A stretch of DNA of 64,000 nt from Ailanthus altissimus. Its lineage: Eukaryota; Streptophyta; Magnoliopsida; Sapindales; Simaroubaceae. How positions within the stretch are numbered: position 1 is the stretch's first letter; the number at the start of each line of letters is the position of its first letter. The translations under genes were made by a program, and so were the position numbers. Below, piece by piece: positions 21,635 through 33,600 of the stretch. The notes beneath the pieces are model-generated. The model was not told the DNA's origin and ran no database searches. It worked only from the letters and a program-made list of their open reading frames with translations. The stretch covers positions 16,046,501-16,110,500 of the forward strand of contig OX327710.1 of NCBI GenBank assembly GCA_946807835.1. Direction: 5' to 3'.

Positions 21635-22915
21635 AGAAATTTGATGTAACTTTCTTTTTTCCAAATATAAGATTTATATATAGGTTTATTTGTGTATTGG
21701 TATTTGATAAATGTATTCCTAATTTTAAAAAGCAATAAAATGTTATTACATTTTTTTTTCTTCATTCTTCTTGTGTCAAGAATATGGAAAAGAAACTTTA
21801 GTACATTGGAGAATATGGAAAAAAAACTTTAGTACATTTGAAGTATCATAGTCATCCATACAACCCAATAACATTTTGACACGTATGTATTTGTGTTGAA
21901 AATATTAAGTAGTTGAAATAAATGAGACGACACATGTCAGAACATAATTGGATAGTTATACTTCCTCCACTGTACTAAAGCTTTTCTTCAAGAATATATG
22001 TTTTTTATGCTATGATTAATTTTTGCTTTAATTTGAATTATAAATAGATAATACAAGCACCCATGGGCTGGTCCTTGGACCCAAACATTGTCAGCCTCAT
22101 TGGGCTTCACATGAGGGACATATTCGGCCTAATTTTCTTGTATTGGGTCCGTGGCAAAACTTTTCCATGTGGTTGCCAGCCTTTTTTTTTTTCTTCTTGT
22201 TTTATTTCAAGTACTAATTTTGAGCACGCAAATTTATTTATAAAAAAATCACACATGAGAAGTAGTATGTATGATGTGGTTTCAGATTTTACAATCATCT
22301 TACGGGTTTCAAAATAATCCAAGAGAGATATTGATTTAAGAAATTTAATTTTGTAAGAGGAATTTCTAGAATGATTTAATGAAGCAATTACTTCTAAGAG
22401 TAACTATTTTTGTAAATTGCAATTAATTTCTTTTTTTTTTCTTCAAAATTTTAAATATTTTATAAATATAAATTAAACCACTTTCTAAATTTTGATGTGA
22501 ATGTGATTTGAACTCCAGAATTCTTGCTGCACTTCCAATTTCTTGCTTGATTTAAATAAATAATGGAAAATTTCTTTTGTAGAAAATAGTTCATACGTTT
22601 TGTAATTTTTTTTTTAATTCCAATATTAAGTTTCATATGTAAAATTTGAGCAAAATTTGTTAATATAGTCAAACAATTGTTTCCTTTGACACGTTTGTTT
22701 CATTAATTTTAATTTATTATTTGCCTAAATAATAGACAGGACCTTAAATTAAAAGCCAATTTACTTAAAATGTGATTAGGTAGTGCAATTAGAAGCTTAG
22801 CCTCTAACTAGCTTATAGCTTAACTGCCTTTTAATTAAGCTGCTAATAGTGAGCTAGAGGTGGGCTTCTAGTTTTAGAGCTTCTAAAGCTCATTGTGTAC
22901 AAAAGTGTTTCTAGC
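21635..22915. other. AT-rich spacer after the pseudogene break
   Basis: Similarity to the PDR gene stops after GTTTTGATTGAGAT at 21634. The following DNA is AT-rich and I see no coding signal. It includes a 31-bp direct duplication (21779-21809 and 21810-21840, AGAATATGGAAA...). A moderately GC-rich patch at 22060-22180 resembles transposon remnant DNA but carries no recognisable motif. Confidence 0.5.
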
Positions 22916-22990
22916 AGCCAAACTCTTAACTATCAATTTTGGCTATAACACAAATAATAATAATAATAATAATAAAATAAGAGTTTGGCT
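22916..22990. repeat. 13-bp inverted repeat flanking an AAT microsatellite
   Basis: AGCCAAACTCTTA (22916-22928) is the exact reverse complement of TAAGAGTTTGGCT (22978-22990). Between them is an (AAT)n run at 22953-22975. It could be the end of a small MITE, because AGCTCTAG-type palindromic words fill 22790-22900, but I see no target duplication. Confidence 0.5.
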
Positions 22991-23525
22991 TTTAGTGATT
23001 GAAAAATTTCATCCCAATAATTTTTTTTTTAAAAAAAAACTTAAAAATAGAAAACGAAAAAAAAAAAAAAAGAAATCTAACATTTTAAGATTTAAATTTA
23101 ATTTTACCAAATACATATGAATGCAATAATATTCTTTTTTTTGGAGGGATGTTACATAGAAGAAAATTATACTCGAAATAGTAGTATTACACATATATAG
23201 TTAAAATATAAACTTTGTATTACAAATAATATGTCATTAATCGTAATTATTACTTGTCAAATAATTGTTAACTTTTTACCTCACGTTAATATAATAGTTA
23301 TACAATATCAATCAACAATTGATATATCATATGCCACATCACTTGAAATATAAATTTTGTACCCCAATTATATATGCATAATATTATTTATAACTCAAAT
23401 AATATGTCGTTAATCGGTAACTATAATTTATTAAATAATAGTTAATATTTTTCTTCTTATTAATATAATAATTATATAATATTAATTAATATACAATCAC
23501 CCACTTTATGCTTAGGTGGAATGGA

Positions 23526-23563
23526 GGGATACATTCACGTACATTATCACGTGAATGTATCCC
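23526..23563. repeat. Perfect 15-bp hairpin
   Basis: The left arm GGGATACATTCACGT (23526-23540) and the right arm ACGTGAATGTATCCC (23549-23563) are perfectly complementary, with an 8-base loop ACATTATC. The pairing extends outward imperfectly (GGA/TCC). It is directly followed by a tandem repeat. No U-tract follows, so it is not a terminator type of hairpin. Confidence 0.85.
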
Positions 23564-23650
23564 TTCCTTTAGTTAATGCGTGCTAGAATTAAAATCTCTT
23601 CCTTTGATTAATGCGTGCTAGAATTAAAATCTCTTCCTTTAGTTAGAGTG
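23563..23650. repeat. 35-bp tandem repeat, about 2.5 copies
   Basis: The unit begins CTTCCTTTAGTTAATGCG. Copies lie at 23563-23597 and 23598-23632 (one AG/GA swap), with a partial copy from 23633. The first copy overlaps the end of the hairpin arm. Confidence 0.85.
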
Positions 23651-23879
23651 ATATGTATTTTATTCGAGTGGTAGATTAAAAAATGTACTATTTAAGTGTA
23701 ATTCTAATTGTTCTCAATTTTATGCAAATTTAAAGTGTGTTTGAGATACTATGAGAAAAAAATATATATTTTTTATATTTTTTTATTAGTATGTTTTGAG
23801 ATGTTTATTTTTAATGATTTTTTTTTTCATGTATGAACATAAAAGTTAAATTCTTCTAAGCATACTTAACTTCATGCAT

Positions 23880-24118
23880 GAGCAGCGGTAGACCTATGTA
23901 GGGGTTTAGGGGGTTATGGCCCCAAGGTTTAATTTTTTTTTAAATTTAATAATAAATTTATATAATTTTTACTATCTAAAATAAGTAATTTTATAATTTT
24001 TTCTCTTAAAATTTTAAATTTGATATTAAAATCTTAATATAATTAAAATTTAATATAATATAATTTTTAAATTTAATATCTCCCACCTCTGCTTTAAATT
24101 TTGATTCCGCCCTTGTAC
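23880..24118. mobile_element. Possible small transposon remnant
   Basis: The left edge reads AGCGGTAGACCTATGTAGG then GGGTTATGGCCCC, and the right edge ends in TTGATTCCGCCCTTG. Both resemble ends of short degenerate plant elements with CCGCCCCTG-type ends, around AT-rich filler. No target duplication was found, so the call is tentative. Confidence 0.3.
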
Positions 24119-26810
24119 ATGAAAAAAAAGAGAGTATTATTTCATTAAAAATATATTCTTTCGAATGCAATATCAGTAGTTAGTGCAAAAAAATTTACCT
24201 AATAAATTTTGATTATAAATCTATGTTCAAGTCATCCCATCTCACCCTTCTTAATTGTATTAAGTGTATAATTCATGGAAGGTTAAATATGAAATCACTG
24301 ACAAGGATTAATTTTAAAACTTTTTATATTTTATGTTAATGTTGTTAAATTTGATAAATGCCTTATTAAGTTTCATAGATTCTAAGACTAGAGATAAGCC
24401 CTATTCTAAGACTTTCGCAAAACTAAAATTAGCATTTTGATGGTTCTTCTTAAAATTGCCTAACCCAAGTAAATTCGTCTACAATAATATACAACGAAAA
24501 GACTCCGAAGTCAAAATGAAAAGTATGACTCATTAAACAAAAATCTAACCACTTCTCCTTGATTTCTAATTTCTGTTTGCTGCATTTAAGTAATAATTAT
24601 ACACAAAAAAGCTTCGAAAAAGGAAAAAAAAAAGTTATATATGTATTTGTTCTCCTTAAATTGAATTTTTAAGATTACATCCGTTTTAAAAAATTAAGAG
24701 TGCTAATGGAACGGATTAGGGAATGAATTACAATCTTTATTCTTATATTTAATTGGGTGAAAATTTTATACTCACTTCATATTTAATATATGTAATTTAA
24801 ATTCGAAATAGGGGTTTTCAAATAAGGATTGGAATCCCCATAAAGACCCAATACTCAGATTTTTGTTTTTAATTTTTTAAATACTATTTTATTTGTACCG
24901 ATTTAATTTTGTAAAATAATCTTTTATTATGTATAATCATAATATACTAAAAATAATTATAAACATCACATAAAAATATAAAATTATATCAAGTCTTCAA
25001 GTCTTCGACTACTAATTTTAAAAATTAATAACATGAATTAAAATTTAAAAATTATAAAAATTAATGATTTCTTTAAATTTTAGCATCTAAATTATTATAC
25101 TTCATTTATTATTCAAACATCAAGTCTCTATTAAGATCCATAACAAACATATAACACAAAGTAAATGAAATTTTAAATTAGATGAGTGATGGTTAAGAAA
25201 TTAAGAATAATAATAAAATTATTTATCTCTTTTATTTATTCATTTTCATCTTCATTTTCTTTCTCAACAAATGAGTTTATTCTAATTTAATATTAAATAT
25301 AATTAAAAATAAAAAAATAAAATATAAAAAAGAATAAGAATAATTTTTTTTTAAAATATAATATAAATAAATTTTATATCTCAGATTTAACAAGTAGCAA
25401 ACTTTAATTTGTATAAATAAGTAAAGTTTTTCTACATTAGAGTTTTTTTTTTTAAATCTTATTTTTAAATTGGATATTTGAGGTGAGTCTTGAAAAATCA
25501 ACTTATTCTTAAACTCAACCCAAATTTAATTTGAATTTAAATTATTGTACTTGAATTTGTCACACTCCAAAAAAATACTTAAAATATAATTCGAATTACT
25601 CTCTATTTAGGACAGGACCCCACAGGGACCCAACCTCACGAAAAATTCTGTCACCCCTATAAGAAACCTAATATAATTAAAAAATAATTACATTCTAAGA
25701 ATTATTATCCCTTTAATTAAGAAATTATTATTTATTAAATCACGAGATTAATTGACTTCTTTTAAATCATGTAAATTATGAGGGTTTATTTTATGAAATT
25801 AATATTCTTTAGATTATAAGGGTTAATTACCTTCCTAAAAATGACTCTATTACAGGGTTGTAAAAAGAGGAGATACTAATAAAAAAAAGGAAGCTAATTC
25901 TCTGCATTATAATTCTATACAAATTTTCTCTCATTTTTTTTTTTTTTTTTGTAATGATTATGGTATTTTATATTATTATTTTAAAATAATGTTGAATAAT
26001 ATATATTAATGAGTCTATTAAAATTGATAAAATAGCCATAAATCTAAATTAAACTAAACTATTATTTATATTTGGTGTCCTTTCTCTTTTTCTTATCTTT
26101 ATTTTAAGTCTCAATTGATGATTTTTCACTACAAATAAATTTAACTTATTATTTTGAGAGTGTTTAAATTTTCAGAGTCAACATTATTTAAAATTTGTGT
26201 AGACTTTAGTATCTAAATTTTTTTTATTTAAGAATAATTAGCCGCCAAGTTTGTTTCAAAGTGCTAGAGCAAATTGCTGTTAAAATAATTTTTTATTAAA
26301 AAAACTTAACTTAAATGATCCCATTTGTACTTCACAGAACAAATAAATTCCCATTATACAAAAATTCTGGCACCTAATTTATGGGATGTACGGGAGAGTC
26401 CACAAATCGCCAATCATAAATGCTACCATTTACCAAACTCGAATATAAATGAACAATTAAGAGTAGGCAAAACAAAATTGGTAATTAAAAATTTGAATTA
26501 AATTAATTGATTCGGTTTGATTTTTTTGTAACAAAAATTGGTTTGAGTTTTTTTGACAAAAAATGATCGGTCTAGTTCGGTTTTGTCCAAAAACAATAAC
26601 CGAATCGAAAAATCAAATTTTTGTAATTATTTTAATAAAAAAATTAAATTTATTTCAAATTAAATAAATTATAATTATGTGAATATGAAATAGACCTAAA
26701 AATTAAGTTAAAAAATAATTTATTAAATTATTTAGACAAATAAATTAAAAAAGCCTACAATTTAAAATAAAAAATTCAAAAATTCAAAAAATAACCCAAA
26801 ATTTTAAAGA
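24119..26810. other. AT-rich spacer without recognisable features
   Basis: About 2.7 kb of very AT-rich DNA with long A and T runs. I see no reading frame with protein-like composition and no transposon ends. Short simple-sequence stretches (for example T-runs near 25930) are the only structure. Confidence 0.5.
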
Positions 26811-27215
26811 CTTATATAATATATAAGAACAAATTTAGCGGTTTATGTAATATTTAATTTTAATTATATAATATATAACGTGTAATGCAACATATAATTT
26901 ATATTAATTTAATTAACTTAATTTTTTAAGACTTATATAATAAATAAGAATAAATTTAGTGACTTATGTAATGTGTAATAAGTTTTTTTGATTATATACT
27001 ATATAGCGTGTAATGTAACGTGTAATATATAATAATTTAGTTAGTTTAATTTTTTAAAGACTTATATAATATATAAAAATAAATTTAGTAATTTATGTAA
27101 TGTGATTGATGTTTTTTATTATATAATATATAATGTGTAATATATATTAATTTAGTCAATTTAATTTTTTAAATACTTATATAATTTATAAGAAAACATT
27201 TGGTGACTTGTAAGA
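26811..27215. repeat. ~120-bp tandem repeat, about 3.3 copies, upstream of the PDR gene
   Basis: Each unit starts CTTATATAATATATAAGAA and contains TTTAGTGACTTATGTAATGTG. Starts at 26811, 26932, 27061 and 27176 give periods of 121, 129 and 115 bp. The array is flanked by a further direct repeat (26720-26790 and 27245-27305, TTAAAAAAGCCTACAATTTA). It ends ~440 bp before the PDR start codon. Confidence 0.8.
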
Positions 27216-27397
27216 TGTAATAAAAAAATAATAAATGATTTAAAATAAGCTACTAAATTATTTAGATAAATGAATTAAAAAAGTCTACAATTTAAAATTA
27301 AAAATTAAAAAAAAATTAAAAAATTAAAAAAAACCGATTCGGTCTACTTCAATTCTTTTATTAAAAAATTAGTTTCAATTTTATTTATACCGTACCC

Positions 27398-27525
27398 ACC
27401 CCTATAAACAAGGATACCAAAACACGAAGAAAACAATAAATTATTATAATTTAAAAAAATTGAATCGAACTATGCCCATCCCTATAAACAACGATACCAA
27501 AATATATCGAGGAAACTATAAATTA
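27398..27525. repeat. Direct duplication just upstream of the PDR gene
   Basis: CCCACCCCTATAAACAAGG at 27398 is repeated as CCCATCCCTATAAACAACG at 27475, each followed by ATACCAAAA and ATAAATTATTATAATTT. The unit is about 77 bp. Confidence 0.7.
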
Positions 27526-27653
27526 TTATAATTTCATGAATTCTCTTGATTTAAATTTGTAATATGGTTTCTCTTATTTATTTTCCAAGAAAAGTTGATG
27601 AACTTGGGCGGGTCTTTTCTCTGATCTGCATTGGCTGCCATAATTGATCATAT

Positions 27654-30600
27654 ATGGAAGGTGGTGGTCTTTATCAACTTAACAATAGTTTACGTGTAAA
27701 CAGTTCTTTGTTATGGAGAGACAATGGCATGGCAACATTTTCAAGATCAGCTCGAGAAGATGATGAAGAAGAAGCACTTAAGTGGGCAGCACTTGAGAGA
27801 CTTCCAACTTACAGTCGTTTAAGGAAAGGTTTGTTGAACACAGCAGATGGTGCAATAAGCGAAGTTGACGTTGGTAAACTTGAATCGCATGAGAGGAAAA
27901 ATCTTATTGACAGATTGGTGAAAAATACAGAAGAGGATAATCAGAAGTTCTTGTTGAAGCTCCGGGAACGCCTGGATAGGCAAGATATTCTTCTCCTTGT
28001 TTTGCTCTTACAAATTTTTGTTATTTTATTGAAATGAACAGTGGCGTTTTTAGTCAGGGATCTGCCCCGGGGACTGGACCCTGCTTAGATCATACGTGTT
28101 ATAACACAATTCGATATTCAGACCTAAAACCAGCTGTAACTACATATTCTCTCAAGTATTTAGAAGAGAGTTCAATCTCACATTTGCACCACAGGAGTTA
28201 AACCCCTTCCCATATTTATAAGTTTTAAGATATCATGTTCAAGTAAGGGAAATACAAATGCTGTTCATTTTGTTTGGTATTCGAAATGAAAGAGAATAAG
28301 GTAAAATAATGCATGGTGGATGAAATTTTACTGTGCTGGGTAAGAAAATAAGAAAGAAATAATCGGCTTCTACATAGTGTAATATTATTCACTGCGAGTC
28401 TATAATGGAGGCGCTAAGTACAATGTAGGAGTGTTTATAAATAGTTTCCAGATACAATGCTAAAGACTAGTATTGATTGAATAACAGTGTAAAATTTATG
28501 TTTTAACCACTCAACTTTCATCCTAATCCTTTTATCAACTACATCTAAATTCTGTTGTCAAGTTCTTGATTTCATTTTTATTTCTCGATGAAGGATTCAG
28601 TAGCAATTTTGTCTTATTTCTCAGGGTTGGAATTGATATTCCCACACTTGAAGTCAGATTTCAGAATCTAAATGTTGAAGCAGAAGCATATGTAGGAAGC
28701 AGAGCTTTACCCTCGTTCACCAATTTCTTTAAGAATAAAATAGAGGTAACTAACTGAAATGTAGAACATGTGTTAATACTTTATGAAATTTGGAATTCTA
28801 GTTTTTGAGATTCATAATTTCATATTATAACTAAAAGGGTGGGGTAGGATGACTTGAACATAGGACCTGAAGGTATAGGTATGAGGAGCTAACCACTGGA
28901 CTGTGTCAACTTCTTTCCAAAATTTGGAATACTGACAACTGAATTATGTCCGGGATTTTTGATGTTTCATTTGATTGTTCTCAGAACTAACTTTTTCTCT
29001 TGATGACAAAGGGTTTATTGAGCAATCTACACCTGATTGCTAGTAGAAAAAAGCACCTGCATATTCTTAAGGATGCAAATGGAATCATCAAGCCTTGCAG
29101 GTGAGAAGCAGGCTTCTAGCTGATCAATGAAATGGGTTCTTTAACTTAATAATAATTTGCAATTTTGTGTCTATATGATACCTAGTAACCCATTTTTTTC
29201 TGTATAAGAAATGCAGGATGACACTGCTTTTAGGTCCTCCAAGTTCTGGAAAGACCACCCTCTTGCTGGCATTAGCCGGAAAGCTTGATCCTGATTTAAA
29301 GGTAAAACTCTTCTCTCATGGGTTCTTTTTTTTTTGGGTAGATATCGCTATGTATTAGCTTGTTTCTTTCATGTACAATTAAGAATAAATTTTCTCAATT
29401 CAGTTGTCTGGGAACATCACTTACAATGGCCATGAGATGAATGAATTTGTGCCTCAAAGAACTGCAGCTTATATAAGTCAGCATGATGTTCATATTCGTG
29501 AACTGACAGTAAGAGAAACCTTGTCCTTCTCTGCAAGATGCCAGGGGGTTGGATCCCGTTATGGTGAGTTATATAGATGACTCTCTTTAATATGAAGTTT
29601 AATTTTAAGAATTTAGTCCAATAGTTTTCAAGCATGACTAATTATCAAGTTGGCATTCTGCAGATATGTTAGCAGAGTTGGCCAGGAGGGAGAAAGCGGC
29701 AAATATAAAGCCTGATCCTGATATTGATATCTTTATGAAGGTAACGAAGAACATGGGAATTAACATTTCCATCAGAACAGTGATTTTTTATTTTTATTTT
29801 TATATGTGGATACATAACTTTTTGTGTGGTTTCTTCTTCTCATCTGGAGTTGTTTTTATATTCTGATCATATTATGTTAAAGTTTATAAATTATTGTTTG
29901 AAGTAAATCTTATCTGGATCAAAGAACAATAGGATCAATATTGGGGGCCTTCAAGTGAGCAAATCTTGAAGTGGTACTGGACCTGTTGGCTGCTAATTTT
30001 TCTTTTGATTTCCAACTAAATTCTGATGTTCCAGGCAGCATCAACAGAGGGTCAGGAGACAAGTGTGATGACAGATTATATTATAAAGGTGCCATATCAG
30101 AAACATTCTATGATTATTAATGGAGTTTTTGACCATTAATGCACAGGATGCCTCAATTTTTGCTTGTCACTTGCAGGTTTTAGGACTGGACATTTGTGCA
30201 GATACAATGATTGGGGATGAAATGTTAAGGGGGATCTCTGGAGGACAAAGGAAGCGAGTTACAACTGGTAAATAAACTCAAATTACTTGGCAAATGAAAT
30301 GCAAGTACGATTCAAGTTCACTCTGTGATGACTTCCCATCAATTGACTTATAGGAGAGATGCTAGTTGGACCAGTTAAGGTTCTGCTTATGGATGAGATA
30401 TCTACTGGTTTAGACAGCTCAACAACTTTCCAAATCGTGAATTCACTCAAGCAATATGTTCACATTCTTAAAGGAACCGCTCTGATCTCTCTCCTGCAGC
30501 CTGCACCAGAGACTTATGATCTTTTTGATGATATTATCCTCATATCTGATGGCCAGATTGTGTATCAGGGTCCCCGTGTCCAAGTGCTCGAGTTTTTTGA

Positions 30601-33600
30601 ATCCATGGGCTTCAAGTGCCCTGAAAGGAAGTGTGTGGCGGATTTCTTGCAAGAAGTATGTATACAAATAGCTTTTATCTTGTCTCATATATTGTTATTC
30701 TTCTGTAATTACTTGGTATTTAGAGATAAATTTATTGCAGGTAACATCAAGGAAAGATCAGGAGCAGTACTGGACCTGTCAGGATGAGGCATATAGTTTT
30801 GTCACCGTCAAGGAGTTTGCCGAGGCATTTCAATCATTCGATGTGGGAAGGCAACTGCAAATTCAGCTTGCAACTCCATTTGACAAGAGAAACTGTCACC
30901 CATCACTTTTAACAACTAAAAAGTATGGTGTTAGTAAGAAGGAGCTGTTAAAAGCTTGCTTCTCAAGAGAAGTTTTGTTGATGAAGAGGAATTCATTTAT
31001 CTACGTCTTCAAGTGCATTCAAGTCGGTATTGACTTCATTTTCGTTTCTCCCAATTTCTACAGTGTGATTAGGACTTACGGCACTTTTGCTTCTGCTTTC
31101 AGGCTGCAGTGACTGCATTGATTGGATCAACAATCTTCTTGCGAACAGAGATGCATCAAAACGCAATAATTGATGGAGAATTATACTTGAGTGCTTTATT
31201 CTTCATTATGATCATGATCATGTACAATGGAATGGCAGAACTTGGCTTGATCATATTTAAGCTTCCTGTGTTTTACAAGCAAAAAGACCTCCTGTTCTTT
31301 CCTGCATGGGCATATGCTTTTCCTACGTGGATTCTGAAGATCCCAATAACGTTTATAGAAGTTTGCCTTTCAGTACTCATAAATTATTATTTAATTGGAT
31401 TTGATCCTAGTATTAAGAGGTAAAGAAATAAACACAGAAAAACGACACAAAGATGTTGAGTGCTTCTACAAAGTCGATCTGTATTTTCATTGCGTCCCCA
31501 ACTTATAAGGTTATGTTCTCACTGCAGGCTCTTTAGGCAGTACCTTTTGCTCCTTCTTGCTAGCCAGATGGCCACTGGATTATTCCAATTTATTGCATCG
31601 TTGGGTAGAGATTTGACTGTTACTGCCACATTTGGACCGTTTGTACTGCTCATACTTTTTTCAAATTGTGGCTATATCCTGCCGCGAGGTATGATAAAAA
31701 ACAAATAGACACTTGTATGTTTAGGTGACTCAACCTTAATGGACATTTCTTTCTTTATTTTGTCTAATGCTGCAGATCAAATTAAAAAATGGTGGATTTG
31801 GGGTTTCTGGATATCACCTATGATGTACGCGCAGAATGCAATAGCGATTAATGAATTCCTCGGGAGCAGCTGGAGTCATGTAAGTTCTTGAATTGGAGAA
31901 GTAAGCATACATGCCTTTCCACTGAAATTAAACAAACTAATGTTTGAATAAATTTTTTGGAAAAAGGTTCTTCCAAATACAATGGAGAAACTAGGAGTTG
32001 CAGTTTTGAAGTCTCATGGGTTCTTTACAGATGCTTATTGGTACTGGATAGGAGTTGGTGCATTAATTGGATTCACAATATTGTTCAGTTTGGGTTATAC
32101 TTTGGCTCTCACTTATCTGAAACGTCAGTGCATTTACGTTATTCTTAATTTTCTTTTATTCAAAAGGGGATGGAATTTATACTAACATTGGCCAAAAATT
32201 GCAGCATTTAATAAACCTCAGGCCTTTAAATCAGAGTCTCAAAATACTGAAGATCAGGACAAATGCAAAGAAGCCATTCAATTGTCTTCCCGACGAATTA
32301 GCTCCGGTAGTCAAAGTAATGAAGGTAGTAGAGCAAAATTGATAATTTGTTATTCTTTATGCATTCTTATATGTGCAATTAGGCATTCTATTTATTATAT
32401 GTACCAAATACTTCTAATTGATAACACTAGAGCGAGGAGATCAAAGTAGGATGAGAATCACCTCCTTGGAGCCCCCGTCTGTAAGATCAAAAACTGCTGC
32501 CATGCTCACTCACCAGAGGAAAAAAGAACTAATCCTTCCATTTGAGCAGCATTCAATAACCTTTGATGAAATCTCATACTCAGTAGACATGCCAAAGGTA
32601 ACATGTGAGAAAAGATATGTGTAATGAAGTTGAAAATTGTAAAGTAAGGTGACCCCAAATCACATGACAACTTATATTTTAAGTGAAATTACAGGAAATG
32701 AAAGAACAAGGTGTTTCGCAGGATAAATTGGTGCTTTTAAATGGAGTGAGCGGCACATTTAGGCCTGGAGTTCTCACGGCTCTAATGGGTGTTAGTGGTG
32801 CTGGTAAAACCACTCTAATGGATGTGCTGGCTGGAAGGAAGACGGGTGGATACATAGAGGGTGGCATCAGAATTTCAGGGTATCCAAAGAAGCAAGAAAC
32901 ATTCACACGGATATCGGGATACTGCGAGCAAACTGACATCCACTCTCCTCATGTTACTGTTTATGAATCCTTGCTCTACTCAGCCTGGTTACGATTACCC
33001 CAGGAGGTCAATTCTGAAACTAGGAAGGTTGGTATCTGAATGCAAAAAAAAATTGATTTCATTTTTCTTCCATAACAATTTAGATCCATAATCAGCTGGA
33101 AGCATTGACAGGGGAGCTGTTTGCAGACCTGGCAATGGTTAACGCTAGTAATGAAATCCTGCTAGTGGGTGTATTGAGCTTAAGAAAACCAACTCTCTTA
33201 TGTTAACTAATCTTTCCCTGGTTTTTCTACTTGTCCAACTGGTTTCCAATCTGCAAAATTGGGGATTAAGAAATGACATAGATGCTTTAAAACCTAAAAG
33301 CCTGTTTACATTTACTTTTTTATTTTGACAAATGGTTGCAGATGTTCATTGAGGAAGTCATGGAGCTTGTGGAGCTAAAATTATTGAGCGGAGCTATAGT
33401 TGGGTTACCTGGTGTGAGTGGTCTATCGACTGAGCAGCGCAAGAGGCTAACCATTGCAGTTGAGTTAGTGGCAAACCCCTCTATTATATTCATGGATGAA
33501 CCGACTTCAGGGCTCGATGCAAGAGCTGCAGCAATTGTTATGAGAACTGTTAGGAACACGGTGGACACTGGAAGAACAGTTGTATGCACCATACATCAGC

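Noticed and set aside
22953..22975. CRISPR-like array in the AT-rich spacer
   Set aside because: It is a plain AAT microsatellite; the tandem arrays elsewhere have no spacer structure, and the genome is eukaryotic.
25277..25501. 74-residue frame in AT-rich spacer
   Set aside because: Composed of K, N, I, F and Y from AT-rich DNA, with long homopolymer runs; not gene-like.
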